Below are positions 1-8,426 of a stretch of DNA of 64,000 bases, in pieces (position 1 is the first letter of the stretch; every line of letters begins with the position of its first letter). The notes below the pieces were generated by a model that worked only from the letters and a program-made list of their open reading frames with translations, was not told the origin of the DNA and did no database searches. Source of the stretch: Clostridiaceae bacterium (lineage in GTDB: Bacteria > Bacillota > Clostridia > Lachnospirales > Lachnospiraceae); assembly GCA_902362725.1 (NCBI GenBank), contig CABIXM010000004.1, forward strand, positions 34,581 to 98,580. Reading direction: 5' to 3'. Position numbers and translations under genes: made by a program.

Positions 1-1
1 A

Positions 2-574
2 TACATGGACGTACTGGAGGGTAATCTTTCCGTAGGTCTGGGCGGCGGAAATCCGGCACAGTGGAGAGCCGTAGCGGAGATCGCGAAAGAGGTTAAGGCG
101 AACCACTTCAACCAGGCGTTCTGCGCAGTTGGCTGGACCAGAGCAAATCTGGGAACCGATGAGATTCATCTAAACTCCATGTGTGCTCCCTGCGGCAAGG
201 TTGGCTATGTAAAGATTTCCACAGGCCCGCTGTCCAAGGAGTGTGCAGAGCCGGCTATCGTCCCGGTAGACACCGCTATCGCCATGATCAAGGAGATGGG
301 CGGCAACTCCATCAAGTACTTCCCCATGGGCGGACTGAAGTGCAAGGATGAGATGAAGGCTGTAGCTGAGGCTTGTGCAAGAAACCACTTCATCATGGAG
401 CCGACCGGCGGTATCGACCTGGATAACTTCCGCGAGATCATGGAGACCATCCTGAACGCCGGCGTAGAGAAGGTGATTCCGCACGTATACTCCTCTATCA
501 TCGACAAGGCTACCGGCAACACCCGCATTGAGGATGTGAAGAAGCTGCTGGCTATCGTGAAAGAGCTGGTATAA
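2..574 (+). CDS. KDGP aldolase family protein (5' end cut by window)
   Basis: The reading frame is open back to the first bases of the window, so the true start lies upstream; about 190 C-terminal residues are visible, against roughly 240-250 for the family. The protein resembles the DgaF-type 2-dehydro-3-deoxy-6-phosphogluconate/galactonate aldolases (PF07071). These cleave the phosphorylated keto-deoxy sugar acid to pyruvate and glyceraldehyde-3-phosphate in the cytoplasm. The SIKYFPMGG segment (around base 310-335) looks like the Schiff-base lysine region of this aldolase class, and EPTGGIDLDN further on is a typical phosphate-binding loop. Its operon partners lie outside the window. It ends at a hairpin terminator. 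The family call is from recalled similarity. Confidence 0.8.
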   Translation, partial: YMDVLEGNLSVGLGGGNPAQWRAVAEIAKEVKANHFNQAFCAVGWTRANLGTDEIHLNSMCAPCGKVGYVKISTGPLSKECAEPAIVPVDTAIAMIKEMGGNSIKYFPMGGLKCKDEMKAVAEACARNHFIMEPTGGIDLDNFREIMETILNAGVEKVIPHVYSSIIDKATGNTRIEDVKKLLAIVKELV

Positions 575-620
575 AAATAGTTCCATAATAAATGACCCTA
601 CATATGAGACAGAAGAGAAG

Positions 621-653
621 GGCAGGAGGCCGTAAGACCGACCTGCCTTTTTT
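621..653 (+). terminator. Intrinsic terminator of the KDGP aldolase gene
   Basis: GGCAGG and CCTGCC arms, with an inner GG/CC pair, are followed by a run of T residues. It closes the upstream operon. Confidence 0.75.
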
Positions 654-798
654 ATGTTCCTGAGTCTCAAAAGTATAGGAAAATCGCACAAAAACGGCTC
701 CGTGTGTATCATGCAAAATCACGAAAAACAGAAAATAGAAGAAAAAATATTAGAAAAACAGAAAATATTCTGGTAATATAAAAATATAGTAGCTAATA

Positions 799-829
799 AA
801 CCGTTTCGCTGACCGCGCACGGTTTTTTT
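799..829 (+). terminator. Terminator-like hairpin ahead of the CarD-like gene
   Basis: AACCGT (799-804) pairs with ACGGTT (819-824) and is followed by T residues to 829. It sits 43 bases before the start codon, where it could act as a leader attenuator or as a second terminator for the upstream operon. The AT-rich region before it carries a direct repeat. Confidence 0.4.
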
Positions 830-871
830 GTGTAAAGGAAAGAACGAATGATGATAAGAAGGAGGTTTCTC

Positions 872-1381
872 ATGTTTGAAAAAGGCGGCTATATTGTGTA
901 TGGAACGACAGGCGTGTGTCAGATAGAAGATATTACAGGAATGAAGAGTAAGGGAGCCTCCGGTGAGAAGCTGTATTATGTGCTGCGACCCTGCTTCCAG
1001 AAGGGCAATACCATCTTTACCCCGGTGGATAACGGGAAGATTGCCATGCGGGCCGCTATGACCAGGGAAGAGGCGGAAATGCTGATAAAGCGGATTCCGC
1101 AGATAGAGGAGCTGGAGGAAGCCGACGACAGGGAGCGGGAGCGCCTTTACAAAGAAGCCATCAAAAGCGGTAAGCCGGGGGAATGGATCCGGATTATCAA
1201 GACCTCCTATCTCCGGAGCCGGAAGCGTGAGGCGGAAGGCAAGCGGGCCACTACGGTGGACGATCGGTATTTCCATACGGCGGAGGAGCATCTGTATGCG
1301 GAGCTGGCTGTCGTGCTGGGAATGGAGAAGGACGATGTGCGACAGTATATCGGGCAGAAAATTGATCTGCTGGAGGTATAG
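872..1381 (+). CDS. CarD family transcriptional regulator
   Basis: A 169-residue protein whose first 60 or so residues (FEKGGYIVYGTTGVCQIEDI onward) match the CarD/TRCF RNA-polymerase-interacting domain. The remainder is helical and charged, as in CarD-like proteins that bind the polymerase beta subunit and contact promoter DNA to tune initiation. The start at 872 was preferred over the in-frame ATG at 848 because AAGGAGG sits just before it and the domain begins at the second residue. It stands alone, with a possible hairpin leader upstream. Family assignment is confident; the regulon cannot be inferred. Confidence 0.85.
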   Translation: MFEKGGYIVYGTTGVCQIEDITGMKSKGASGEKLYYVLRPCFQKGNTIFTPVDNGKIAMRAAMTREEAEMLIKRIPQIEELEEADDRERERLYKEAIKSGKPGEWIRIIKTSYLRSRKREAEGKRATTVDDRYFHTAEEHLYAELAVVLGMEKDDVRQYIGQKIDLLEV

Positions 1382-1471
1382 ATAGCGGATATGGTAGTGG
1401 GACGAAAAGCCGGAAAGGTTTTTCGTCCTTTTCAGATCCGGAAAAGAAAGAAAAACTTAAGAATTGGCAGA

Positions 1472-1500
1472 TTGACAGGTGCAGCTGTTTATGGTAAGGT
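1472..1500 (+). promoter_or_regulatory. Promoter for the blaI-blaR1-type operon
   Basis: TTGACA, 17-base spacer, TAAGGT. The -35 matches consensus exactly; the -10 is weak. Confidence 0.45.
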
Positions 1501-1509
1501 TTAATTGAA

Positions 1510-1521
1510 TAAACCGGTTTA
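1510..1521. promoter_or_regulatory. Possible BlaI-type operator
   Basis: The 12-base palindrome TAAACCGGTTTA lies just downstream of the proposed promoter and 50 bases before the repressor gene. This is where an autoregulating BlaI/MecI repressor would bind. It is not the classic TACA/TGTA operator, so the link is inferred from position only. Confidence 0.3.
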
Positions 1522-1570
1522 AAGTGATAGACTATATAACATGGAAAAGATATGGAGGTGCAAAATCTCA

Positions 1571-1948
1571 ATGGAAGATTTAAAGTTATACGACGCGGAA
1601 TACCGTCTGCTGGAAATTGTATGGGAAAAGGAGCCCTTAAGCTCCACAGAACTTTACAAGGAATGCCTGCCGAGACTGGGCTGGAAGAAATCGACCACTT
1701 ACACAGTGCTTCGAAAGCTGGTAGAACGGAAAATTCTGAAAAATGAGAATGGGGCTGTGACAGCCCTGGTAAAGAAGGAGACTGTGCAGCGTTACGAGAG
1801 CCAGGCTGTGGTGGAAAAATGGTTTGACCATTCTCTGCCGGGCTTTGTGGCAGCATTCCTGGGAGAGAAGAAGCTCAGCCGGAAAGAGGCTGAGGAACTG
1901 AAGCAGCTGATTGACACTTATCAGGAAGACGGGGAGGATATGAGATGA
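1571..1948 (+). CDS. BlaI/MecI/CopY family transcriptional repressor
   Basis: A 125-residue winged-helix repressor. The recognition helix region GWKKSTTYTVLRKLVERKIL is typical of BlaI/MecI, followed by a helical dimerisation tail. GGAGGT at 1554-1559 supports the start at 1571 rather than the in-frame ATG at 1541. Its stop overlaps the start of the M56 peptidase gene by four bases, so the two are translationally coupled. In characterised pairs the membrane peptidase senses a cell-wall signal and triggers cleavage of the repressor. The targets here are unknown and no beta-lactamase gene lies nearby. Confidence 0.9.
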   Translation: MEDLKLYDAEYRLLEIVWEKEPLSSTELYKECLPRLGWKKSTTYTVLRKLVERKILKNENGAVTALVKKETVQRYESQAVVEKWFDHSLPGFVAAFLGEKKLSRKEAEELKQLIDTYQEDGEDMR

Positions 1949-3723
1949 CGGACTTTATGACGGTATTGGGAAATCTGACTTTGGCTGCTTCACTGGCGGT
2001 TCTGCTGGTTCTGGCGGTGCGGGCGCTTCTTGCGCGGCTGCCCAAGCGATATCTGACATTTTTGTGGCTGCCGGTTTTCTTCCGGGCGGTGTGTCCGGTT
2101 TCATTTCAGTCATCTTTCAGTCTTTACCGGATTCTGAATGGAGTGCCGGGCTTTCACTCTACAGGTGGCAGAATGACCTTTACTCTGGCCGGATACCAGA
2201 GTGCAAGGATAACAGCAGTGCTGGAGCGCATAGGAAGCGCACTGAGCGATGGAAAGGGTGCTGCGGCTGTAAATGCGGCGACGGTAACGGAGGCAGGAGC
2301 AGAGGTTATATTGGAAAATATCCTGTTTGGAATCTGGCTGGGCGGCGTGACAGTGGTGTTGCTTTACGGTCTGTTTTCCTGGCTGCGGCTGCGCAGGAAG
2401 ACTGCTCTGGCAGTGAAGCTGGAAGAGGGCGTCTATGAGTCAGATTGGATAGGCTCTGCCTTCCTGATGGGCTTTTTTCGGCCGCGGATTTATCTCCCGG
2501 CAGGACTTACGTCAGAAGAACGGATTCTGGTACTGACGCATGAGAAGACCCATAAGCGGCGTCAGGATTCCCGGGTAAAATTGTTGGCCTGGCTGGTATG
2601 TGTGGTACACTGGTTCAATCCCCTGCTGTGGCAGGCCTTTATACTGCTGGCCCGGGATATGGAGATGGCCTGCGATGAACAGGTGCTGGAACAGTTGGGG
2701 ACGGAGGAAAAGAAGCGTTACAGTACCTTCTTGCTGAAACTTTCCGCACCGGGCGCGTTTCTGACTGGTACGCCGGTGGCTTTCGGAGAGAATTCCGTGA
2801 AGAGCCGGATTAAGAATATTCTCCGATATAAAAAGACCAGGGCAGGAATCGCGGCGGCAGCCGTGGCGCTGGTGGCGGGCGCAGCCTGGTTCTGCCTGTC
2901 CAATCCGGCTTCGACTTTCGACGAGGACATCATCGGCGGCGCGGACGGTCCCACTTCCATCTTTCTGGCCGGAAAACTGAGCAGCGGAGATGATACGGCT
3001 TCCTTTGTATCCGGTGAAAATTTGAAGCTGGGTGGTGATGAGGAAAAAATTTACGAGGTGGTAAAAACCTTTGCGGAAGCGGCAGGCAATCGGGACGCGG
3101 ATACCGTCTGGGAATTGTTGAGCCCGGTGCTGCAGCACAGTGACGACCTGGGTATCCAGGTGCTGGAAGACGGGACCAAGACCATGGGCGTATCCAGCCC
3201 ATTTCTGGCAGACGGCCCGACCATCAGCCTGAGCATTGGAGACGGCAATGCAGAGGCAGAGATTACCTATCCGTCCATGACCAGCGATCCTTTGTGGTGG
3301 TCCTGGAAGGATTATATTACACTGGAAAAGAACGGGGATACCTACCGTGTGACGGCCTGGAAAACGAAATATTATGATGATATCACCAGTGCTGCAGAAT
3401 TTGAGGAGGCTTACCGGATGTGGCAGCCGGATTATCTGAAGCCCACGGACGAAACGGCGGATCTGGATTCCAGCTTCGCTTCCTATCTGGTGAAGAACGA
3501 TGTGGCAGAGTCCTATTATGGGGAAGCATTTTCCACACCGGTGAAGGCACTGGAGACGACTCTGCACGTGTCCGGCGGCATAGGGAAGACGGAAGACGCG
3601 GATGGCGGCGATGTATGGGTCAATTATGAGTTCCCGGACGGACCCATCCGGGTGCGGATGACCCAGCCGGGTATCGACGAGGGCAGCCGGATCTGGGTGC
3701 CGAAGGAGATTCCCATGGGGTAA
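1945..3723 (+). CDS. BlaR1-type M56 family membrane peptidase
   Basis: A 592-residue membrane protein. Several hydrophobic helices occupy the first 250 residues, with a zinc-peptidase HEKTH motif at residues 199-203 and the downstream MEMACDEQ segment holding the third ligand region. A further helix around 303-320 leads to an extracytoplasmic part. There is no penicillin-binding sensor domain. Instead there is an IIGGADGPTSIF motif (329-340) and a C-terminal globular domain of about 200 residues that looks NTF2-like. It overlaps the BlaI-type repressor gene (ATGA), so it is probably the signal-activated protease that inactivates that repressor. The signal is unknown. Confidence 0.85.
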   Translation: MTDFMTVLGNLTLAASLAVLLVLAVRALLARLPKRYLTFLWLPVFFRAVCPVSFQSSFSLYRILNGVPGFHSTGGRMTFTLAGYQSARITAVLERIGSALSDGKGAAAVNAATVTEAGAEVILENILFGIWLGGVTVVLLYGLFSWLRLRRKTALAVKLEEGVYESDWIGSAFLMGFFRPRIYLPAGLTSEERILVLTHEKTHKRRQDSRVKLLAWLVCVVHWFNPLLWQAFILLARDMEMACDEQVLEQLGTEEKKRYSTFLLKLSAPGAFLTGTPVAFGENSVKSRIKNILRYKKTRAGIAAAAVALVAGAAWFCLSNPASTFDEDIIGGADGPTSIFLAGKLSSGDDTASFVSGENLKLGGDEEKIYEVVKTFAEAAGNRDADTVWELLSPVLQHSDDLGIQVLEDGTKTMGVSSPFLADGPTISLSIGDGNAEAEITYPSMTSDPLWWSWKDYITLEKNGDTYRVTAWKTKYYDDITSAAEFEEAYRMWQPDYLKPTDETADLDSSFASYLVKNDVAESYYGEAFSTPVKALETTLHVSGGIGKTEDADGGDVWVNYEFPDGPIRVRMTQPGIDEGSRIWVPKEIPMG

Positions 3724-3764
3724 AGAGAAAGTAGCCAATGTGAAAATGAATAGCGAAAGCGTAC

Positions 3765-3803
3765 AAAAGGAACTGGAATAGAACTTGGATACAGTTCCTT
3801 TTT
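3765..3803 (+). terminator. Intrinsic terminator of the blaI-blaR1-type operon
   Basis: AAAAGGAACTG pairs with CAGTTCCTTTTT across a 16-base loop. Confidence 0.75.
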
Positions 3804-3814
3804 GCGGCCATTCT

Positions 3815-4066
3815 TTATGGCTGTCTATGCAGCTTTTCATCTATATCAACCAATATAATGTCCGGCCCGATTTGCCTGATCTTACACCAGGGAATCTCAC
3901 ACTCATTTTCTTTCCCCAGGAAGCCCCAGAGCTTTTCGCTGGTGGTGGTAAGTAACGCCAGGATACAGCCGTTTTTTGGATCAAAGACCAGATCGGATAC
4001 ACAGCCCAGGCGCTTGCAGTCATGGATATTAATCACATCTTTTTCACGCAGTTCGCAGAAAGTCAT
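3815..4066 (-). CDS. YlmC/YmxH family PRC-barrel sporulation protein
   Basis: An 83-residue PRC-barrel protein (REKDVINIHDCKRLGCVSDLVFD at the N-terminus) of the YlmC/YmxH family. Members are widespread in spore formers and are linked to sporulation by expression and distribution rather than by a known activity. CAGGAG lies upstream of the ATG on this strand. It is divergent from nrdR, with about 170 bases between the two starts. The family is clear; the function is not established. Confidence 0.85.
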   Translation of the reverse strand: MTFCELREKDVINIHDCKRLGCVSDLVFDPKNGCILALLTTTSEKLWGFLGKENECEIPWCKIRQIGPDIILVDIDEKLHRQP

Positions 4067-4178
4067 GAGATGCTCCTGGAAGAAAGTTTCTTAAATTATT
4101 TTATGCAATAGAAACGGAGATGTGCAGAAGCTTAAAAATCTTTTTCCGGCGATTTCTTATCATTTCCTATGACAATGA

Positions 4179-4208
4179 TTGACATAAAACCAGAAGATGT
4201 ACTATACT
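4179..4208 (+). promoter_or_regulatory. Promoter of nrdR
   Basis: TTGACA, 18-base spacer, TATACT, ending 30 bases before the nrdR start codon. Confidence 0.7.
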
Positions 4209-4238
4209 GGAACCATCAAAAAACCGGAGGATAATGGA

Positions 4239-4691
4239 ATGAAGTGCCCATTTTGCAGTCAGGAAAATACACGCGTGATTGATTCAAGACCGGCAGACGA
4301 CAACAGCTCAATCCGCCGCCGCCGTCTCTGCGACGCATGCGGCAAGCGGTTTACCACCTATGAGAAGATCGAGACGATTCCGGTCATGGTAATAAAGAAG
4401 GATAACAACCGGGAGCATTATGACAGAAGTAAGATTGAGGACGGTATCTTAAGAGCCTGCCACAAGCGGCCGGTGCCCTTAAAGAACATCAATGCCATGA
4501 TAGACGGCATCGAGAGTGATATTTTCAACCGGGAGGAGCGGGAGATTCCAAGCTCTGTCATCGGCGAGATGGTCATGGATCGCTTAAAGGATCTGGATTC
4601 CGTGGCCTACGTGCGCTTTGCCTCTGTATACAGGGAGTTTAAGGATGTAAATACCTTCTTAAGCGAGCTGAAGAAAATGTTAGGAAATTAG
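4239..4691 (+). CDS. nrdR: Transcriptional repressor NrdR
   Basis: A 150-residue protein with the full NrdR architecture. A zinc ribbon uses C3, C6, C31 and C34, and an ATP-cone spans about residues 49-139. NrdR senses ATP/dATP and represses ribonucleotide reductase genes by binding NrdR boxes; no reductase gene is in this window. CCGGAGG eight bases upstream supports the start at 4239, where the family's MKCP begins, rather than the in-frame ATG at 4197. It is followed nine bases later by the SD of yqeG and probably heads an nrdR-yqeG-M24 peptidase operon. Confidence 0.95.
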   Translation: MKCPFCSQENTRVIDSRPADDNSSIRRRRLCDACGKRFTTYEKIETIPVMVIKKDNNREHYDRSKIEDGILRACHKRPVPLKNINAMIDGIESDIFNREEREIPSSVIGEMVMDRLKDLDSVAYVRFASVYREFKDVNTFLSELKKMLGN

Positions 4692-4706
4692 TAAGGAGAA
4701 ATGATT

Positions 4707-5210
4707 TTGTTTCAGGCATTTTACCCGAAAGAATACGTAGATTCCACCTATGAAATTGATTTTGAAGGTCTGTATCGCAGGGGCTACCGCGGCATCCTGT
4801 TTGATGTGGACAATACCCTGGTACCTCATGGAGCTCCCGCTACCGCACAGAGCGTGGAGCTCTTTCAGCGGCTTCACGAGATGGGCTTCGCCACCTGTCT
4901 CATTTCCAATAATAAGGAACCCCGGGTGCGTCCCTTCGCGGACGCCATGGAGACGCCCTTTGTATACAAGGCAGACAAGCCCAGCCGCCGGGGATATCAG
5001 GAGGGCATGGCCCGTATGGGTACGGACCGGAGCAATACGCTGTTTATCGGCGATCAGCTGTTTACCGATGTGTGGGGAGCGAACCGGGCGGGAATGTATT
5101 CGATCCTGGTAAAGCCCATCGATCCCCATGAGGAGATTCAGATTGTGCTGAAGCGTTATCTGGAGAAGATCGTTTTATTTTTCTATAAGAGAAGGGAAGC
5201 GAAGAAATGA
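4707..5210 (+). CDS. YqeG family HAD-superfamily phosphatase
   Basis: A 167-residue HAD-family protein with motif I LFDVDNTLV (D33 and D35), a threonine/serine motif at LISNN, and the GDQLFTDVWGANRAG motif for the Mg-binding acidic residues. This is the YqeG family (PF09419 type). I chose the TTG at 4707 because AAGGAGA at 4693-4699 is seven bases away and family members begin M-F-x-x-F; the ATG at 4701 is only one base from the SD. Its end overlaps the peptidase gene by four bases. The substrate is unknown. Confidence 0.85.
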   Translation: MFQAFYPKEYVDSTYEIDFEGLYRRGYRGILFDVDNTLVPHGAPATAQSVELFQRLHEMGFATCLISNNKEPRVRPFADAMETPFVYKADKPSRRGYQEGMARMGTDRSNTLFIGDQLFTDVWGANRAGMYSILVKPIDPHEEIQIVLKRYLEKIVLFFYKRREAKK

Positions 5211-6277
5211 TATCGAAGATATCAGAGCTTTTAAAAGAAAAAAAGGTGGACGGGGCCCTGGTGTCCAGCCCGGCCAATATCCGCTATCTCAGCGGCTTTG
5301 CGGGCACGGAGAGTTATCTGTACCTGACTCCGGAGCGGAAAGTGATTCTGACGGACAGCCGCTATACCCTGCAGGCGGAAGAGGAAGGAAAAGGATGTGA
5401 GGTTCAGACCATGAGCCGTGAGCGGAGCTATGGCGTGATGCTCGGCGAGCTTCTTCGGGAAGATGGTGTGGAGCGCCTGGGCTTTGAGGAAAATGCCATG
5501 CTTTACGGTACCTGGAACAGCCTCTGGAAGAAATCGGGCTTTGGGCCGAAGCACTGGTTTATGCTGGGCGACAGCCTGTCGGAGCTTCGTGTGATTAAAA
5601 ATGAGCAGGAATTGCAGTGGATGGAGAAGGCAGAGAGCATCGGCGACGCGGCATTTTCCTATATTTTAAATGAACTGAAGCCGGGCGTCACCGAGCTGGA
5701 AATCGCGGCCAAGCTGGAATACTATATGCGCAGCCACGGGGCCGAGAGTACCAGCTTCGATACCATTGTGGCTTCAGGATATCATTCGGCCATGCCCCAT
5801 GCGGTTCCGTCTGAGAAGAAACTGGAGCCAGGTGATTTCGTGACGATGGATTTCGGCTGCCGGTATCATGGCTACTGTTCCGATATGACCCGGACGGTGG
5901 TGATAGGTAAGGCAAGCGAGAAGCAGAAGGAGGTCTATCATGTGGTGCTGGAGGCACAGAAGACCGCGCTTGCGGGCCTGAAACCGGGCATGACCTGCGC
6001 TGAGGGCGACAGGCTGGCCAGGGACGTCATAGAGAAGGCGGGCTACGGGCAGTATTTCGGTCATTCCCTGGGCCATTCCGTCGGTCTGGAGATTCATGAG
6101 AAGCCGGCCCTGTCGCCCAAGGACGGACATGTGCTGCGTCCGGGCATGATCGAGACCGTGGAGCCCGGTGTCTACATCCCGGATTTTGGGGGCGTCCGCA
6201 TCGAGGATATGGTGGTTCTTACAGAGAATGGCATCCGCAATCTGACCCATTCGCCAAAGGAATTGACAGAAGTATAA
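5207..6277 (+). CDS. Xaa-Pro aminopeptidase-type M24 family metallopeptidase
   Basis: A 356-residue pita-bread-fold peptidase. The N-terminal creatinase-like domain contains SSPANIRYLSGF. The catalytic domain has metal ligands in MDFGCRYHGYCSD (D215, D226), GHSLGHSVG (H290), and the two glutamates in ETVEPGVYI and VRIED. Enzymes of this type release N-terminal residues before proline, using two Mn or Co ions, in the cytoplasm. The gene overlaps yqeG (ATGA) and directly precedes efp, the common order in Firmicutes. PepP, PepQ and YqhT-like enzymes are hard to separate by eye, so no symbol is given. Confidence 0.9.
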   Translation: MISKISELLKEKKVDGALVSSPANIRYLSGFAGTESYLYLTPERKVILTDSRYTLQAEEEGKGCEVQTMSRERSYGVMLGELLREDGVERLGFEENAMLYGTWNSLWKKSGFGPKHWFMLGDSLSELRVIKNEQELQWMEKAESIGDAAFSYILNELKPGVTELEIAAKLEYYMRSHGAESTSFDTIVASGYHSAMPHAVPSEKKLEPGDFVTMDFGCRYHGYCSDMTRTVVIGKASEKQKEVYHVVLEAQKTALAGLKPGMTCAEGDRLARDVIEKAGYGQYFGHSLGHSVGLEIHEKPALSPKDGHVLRPGMIETVEPGVYIPDFGGVRIEDMVVLTENGIRNLTHSPKELTEV

Positions 6278-6296
6278 GAATGGACGCAGAAAAGTC

Positions 6297-6325
6297 TTGA
6301 AAAAGCGACGGTTTTATTATAGAAT
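6297..6325 (+). promoter_or_regulatory. Promoter of efp
   Basis: TTGAAA, 17-base spacer, TAGAAT. A short GCGCA/TGCGC hairpin (6372-6387) lies in the leader before the ribosome binding site. Confidence 0.65.
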
Positions 6326-6413
6326 ACAATTTAGGTAATTGTGTGCGAGCAGTTACAAGTTAAATTTTCATGCGCAGAGGGTTGCGCTTAAGACATTAGG
6401 AGGAAGTTTAAGA

Positions 6414-6971
6414 ATGATTTCAGCAGGAGATTTTAGAAACGGCGTTACACTTGAGATTGAAGGCAACGTATATCAGATCATGGAGTTCCAGCATGTAAAG
6501 CCGGGTAAGGGCGCGGCTTTCGTAAGAACAAAGCTGAAGAACATCATCAACGGCGGCGTGGTTGAGAAGACCTTCCGTCCGACCGAGAAGTTCCCGGCAG
6601 CAAGAATCGACCGTGTAGAGATGCAGTATCTGTACAACGACGGCGACCTGTACAACTTCATGAACACAGAGAACTACGATCAGATCGCTCTGAACAAGGA
6701 TGATATCGGAGATTCCCTGAAGTTCGTAAAAGAGAACGAGATGGTTAAGGTATGTTCCTACAATGGCAACGTATTTGCAGTAGAGCCGCCTCTCTTCGTA
6801 GAGCTGGAGATCACAGATACAGAGCCGGGCTTCAAGGGCGATACCGCTACAGGTGCAACCAAGCCGGCTACCGTAGAGACAGGCGCGGTTGTATATGTAC
6901 CGCTGTTCGTAGAGCAGGGTGACAAGATTAAGATCGACACCCGTACAGGAGAGTACCTGTCCAGAGTATAA
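6414..6971 (+). CDS. efp: Translation elongation factor P
   Basis: A 185-residue EF-P of exactly the usual length, with KOW-like domain I and two OB-type domains. The conserved loop KPGKG places a lysine at position 32, the residue that is modified in many bacteria. EF-P binds between the P and E sites and relieves stalling at polyproline stretches. AGGAGGAAG before 6414 fixes the start; an upstream in-frame ATG at 6339 lies in the leader. A strong terminator follows. No genes for EpmA/B or EarP type modification are nearby. Confidence 0.97.
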   Translation: MISAGDFRNGVTLEIEGNVYQIMEFQHVKPGKGAAFVRTKLKNIINGGVVEKTFRPTEKFPAARIDRVEMQYLYNDGDLYNFMNTENYDQIALNKDDIGDSLKFVKENEMVKVCSYNGNVFAVEPPLFVELEITDTEPGFKGDTATGATKPATVETGAVVYVPLFVEQGDKIKIDTRTGEYLSRV

Positions 6972-6985
6972 ATTTTGAATTTGGA

Positions 6986-7026
6986 GGAGCATTCCGCAGG
7001 AATAAAAGCTGCGGGGTGCTCTTTTT
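6986..7026 (+). terminator. Intrinsic terminator of efp
   Basis: GAGCA and CCGCAG pair with CTGCGG and TGCTC, followed by TTTTT. Confidence 0.85.
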
Positions 7027-7150
7027 CGCTTTATAGGAAATAATATGTTACATGAAAGTACGAAGGATTCCGATAGAGCAAAAAGCCCCTCCGGGGAATC
7101 GCGCTCGGCGCAGTGGTAGATGGTTGCCAAAGCATCGTGCAGGCAAAATA

Positions 7151-7183
7151 AAAAGACCTGAACCGCAGGGATTCAGGTCTTTT
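7151..7183 (-). terminator. Terminator of tRNA-Arg (works in both directions)
   Basis: AAAAGACCTGAA pairs with TTCAGGTCTTTT across nine bases. On the minus strand the T run continues as TTTTTATTTT, directly after the tRNA gene. Confidence 0.75.
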
Positions 7184-7189
7184 CGTAAC

Positions 7190-7262
7190 TGCATCTGACT
7201 AGATTCGAACTAGCGGCACCTGGCGTCGGAGGCCAGTGCTCTATCCACTGAGCTACAGATGC
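7190..7262 (-). tRNA. tRNA-Arg (anticodon CCG)
   Basis: The minus strand folds as a complete cloverleaf. The 7-bp acceptor is GCATCTG/CAGATGC, the D arm is GCTCAGTGGATAGAGC, and the anticodon stem is CTGGC/GCCAG around loop CTCCGAC with anticodon CCG. The T arm carries TTCGAAT. The discriminator is A and CCA is not encoded. It reads the rare arginine codon CGG. A terminator follows 7 bases downstream. Confidence 0.95.
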
Positions 7263-7351
7263 ATATCTGCTACCTATCTATATTACAACAAAACTTGCCG
7301 GTGTGCAAGCAAAAAATAAAAAAAGTTAAAAATGAAATTTTTATAAACTCC

Positions 7352-7380
7352 TTGCAAAAGGAAAACTCTCCCAGTATAAT
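7352..7380 (+). promoter_or_regulatory. Promoter of the DUF5688 gene
   Basis: TTGCAA, 17-base spacer, perfect TATAAT, followed by a leader of about 105 bases with no clear structure. Confidence 0.75.
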
Positions 7381-7494
7381 GAGAACAACTTCAAAATTTC
7401 AGCAGCGCGTCGCTGCATCCTTCCCCGGGAAAGCAAAAGGGTAACTGAGAATACAAAAGCGAAGAAAACAGGACAGAGTATAGAAAGGAAAACG

Positions 7495-8385
7495 ATGAAC
7501 TATCAGGAATTTATAGGTTCCGTGACGGGCTTTCTTCGCGAATCACTGCCCGGCGGGACGAAATTACAGCTGATCCCGCTGGAGAAAAATAACGGGGTCA
7601 TCATGGACGGACTTTCCATCCGGAAGGAGGGAAAGCGGGTGGCGCCGATGATTTATCTGGACGCCTGGTACCGGGAATATCTGGATGGCAGATCGCTGCG
7701 CGGAATCTGCGATCAGATCCTGGAATGCTGCGAGGAGCCGGATTTGGAGAACCGCTTTGACGTGGATTTCTTCCGGAATCCGGAACGGGTGCGCCCTACA
7801 GTGGTGTACAAGCTGATTCACTATGAGAAAAATAAGGAATTGCTGAAGGAGATTCCCCATCTCCCCTTTCTCGATCTGGCGGTAGTCTTTTACTGCCTGC
7901 TGACCGACACGCCGGTGGGACATGCCACGGTGCTGATTCATAACAGTCATCTGGAGCTCTGGGGGAAGAACACTTCCTGGCTTTACAAGGCGGCCAGAGA
8001 GAATACGGAGCGGCTGCTGCCGGGGAAGCTGGTCAGCATGGAGGATATGATTTATGACCTGTCCGGAGGGCGGCAGGAAGCGGCCTATGCGGGCGTCCCC
8101 ATGTACGTACTGACTAACAGCCGGAAATCCTACGGCGCGGCCTGCCTGCTCTATCCGGGAACTCTGGACAAATGCTTCCGACGGTTTGGGGAGAGCTACT
8201 ATCTGCTGCCCAGCAGCGTCCATGAGGTAATCCTGATCCCGGTCTCTGCAGTGGCGGACAGCGGGGAGCTCTCTGCTTTGGTACGGGAAATGAACCGGAC
8301 GCAGGTGCGGAATACAGAGGTCCTGTCGGACACGGTTTACTGTTATTCGGAACAGTCCGGCCGGTTGGAAATGATAGAAGTTTAA
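7495..8385 (+). CDS. DUF5688 family protein
   Basis: A 296-residue soluble protein without signal peptide or membrane helices. The sequence (for example MIYLDAWYREYLDGRSL near residue 55 and LYPGTLDKCFRRFGESYYLLPSSVHE toward the C-terminus) is the DUF5688 type that is abundant, often in several copies, in Lachnospiraceae. No catalytic motif is recognisable and no function is established. AAAGGAAAACG precedes the ATG. It has its own promoter and appears monocistronic. The family call rests on recall. Confidence 0.7.
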   Translation: MNYQEFIGSVTGFLRESLPGGTKLQLIPLEKNNGVIMDGLSIRKEGKRVAPMIYLDAWYREYLDGRSLRGICDQILECCEEPDLENRFDVDFFRNPERVRPTVVYKLIHYEKNKELLKEIPHLPFLDLAVVFYCLLTDTPVGHATVLIHNSHLELWGKNTSWLYKAARENTERLLPGKLVSMEDMIYDLSGGRQEAAYAGVPMYVLTNSRKSYGAACLLYPGTLDKCFRRFGESYYLLPSSVHEVILIPVSAVADSGELSALVREMNRTQVRNTEVLSDTVYCYSEQSGRLEMIEV

Positions 8386-8426
8386 GAAATGTTATGGAAT
8401 TTTCACAAATTTATCACAATTTATGG

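Noticed and set aside
7097..7140. tRNA-like fragment with GGCGCAGTGGTAGATGG
   Set aside because: Only a D-arm-like string is present; no acceptor, anticodon or T arm can be completed.
7259..7444. 61-codon frame after tRNA-Arg
   Set aside because: It begins inside the tRNA gene, has no ribosome binding site and covers the promoter of the DUF5688 gene.
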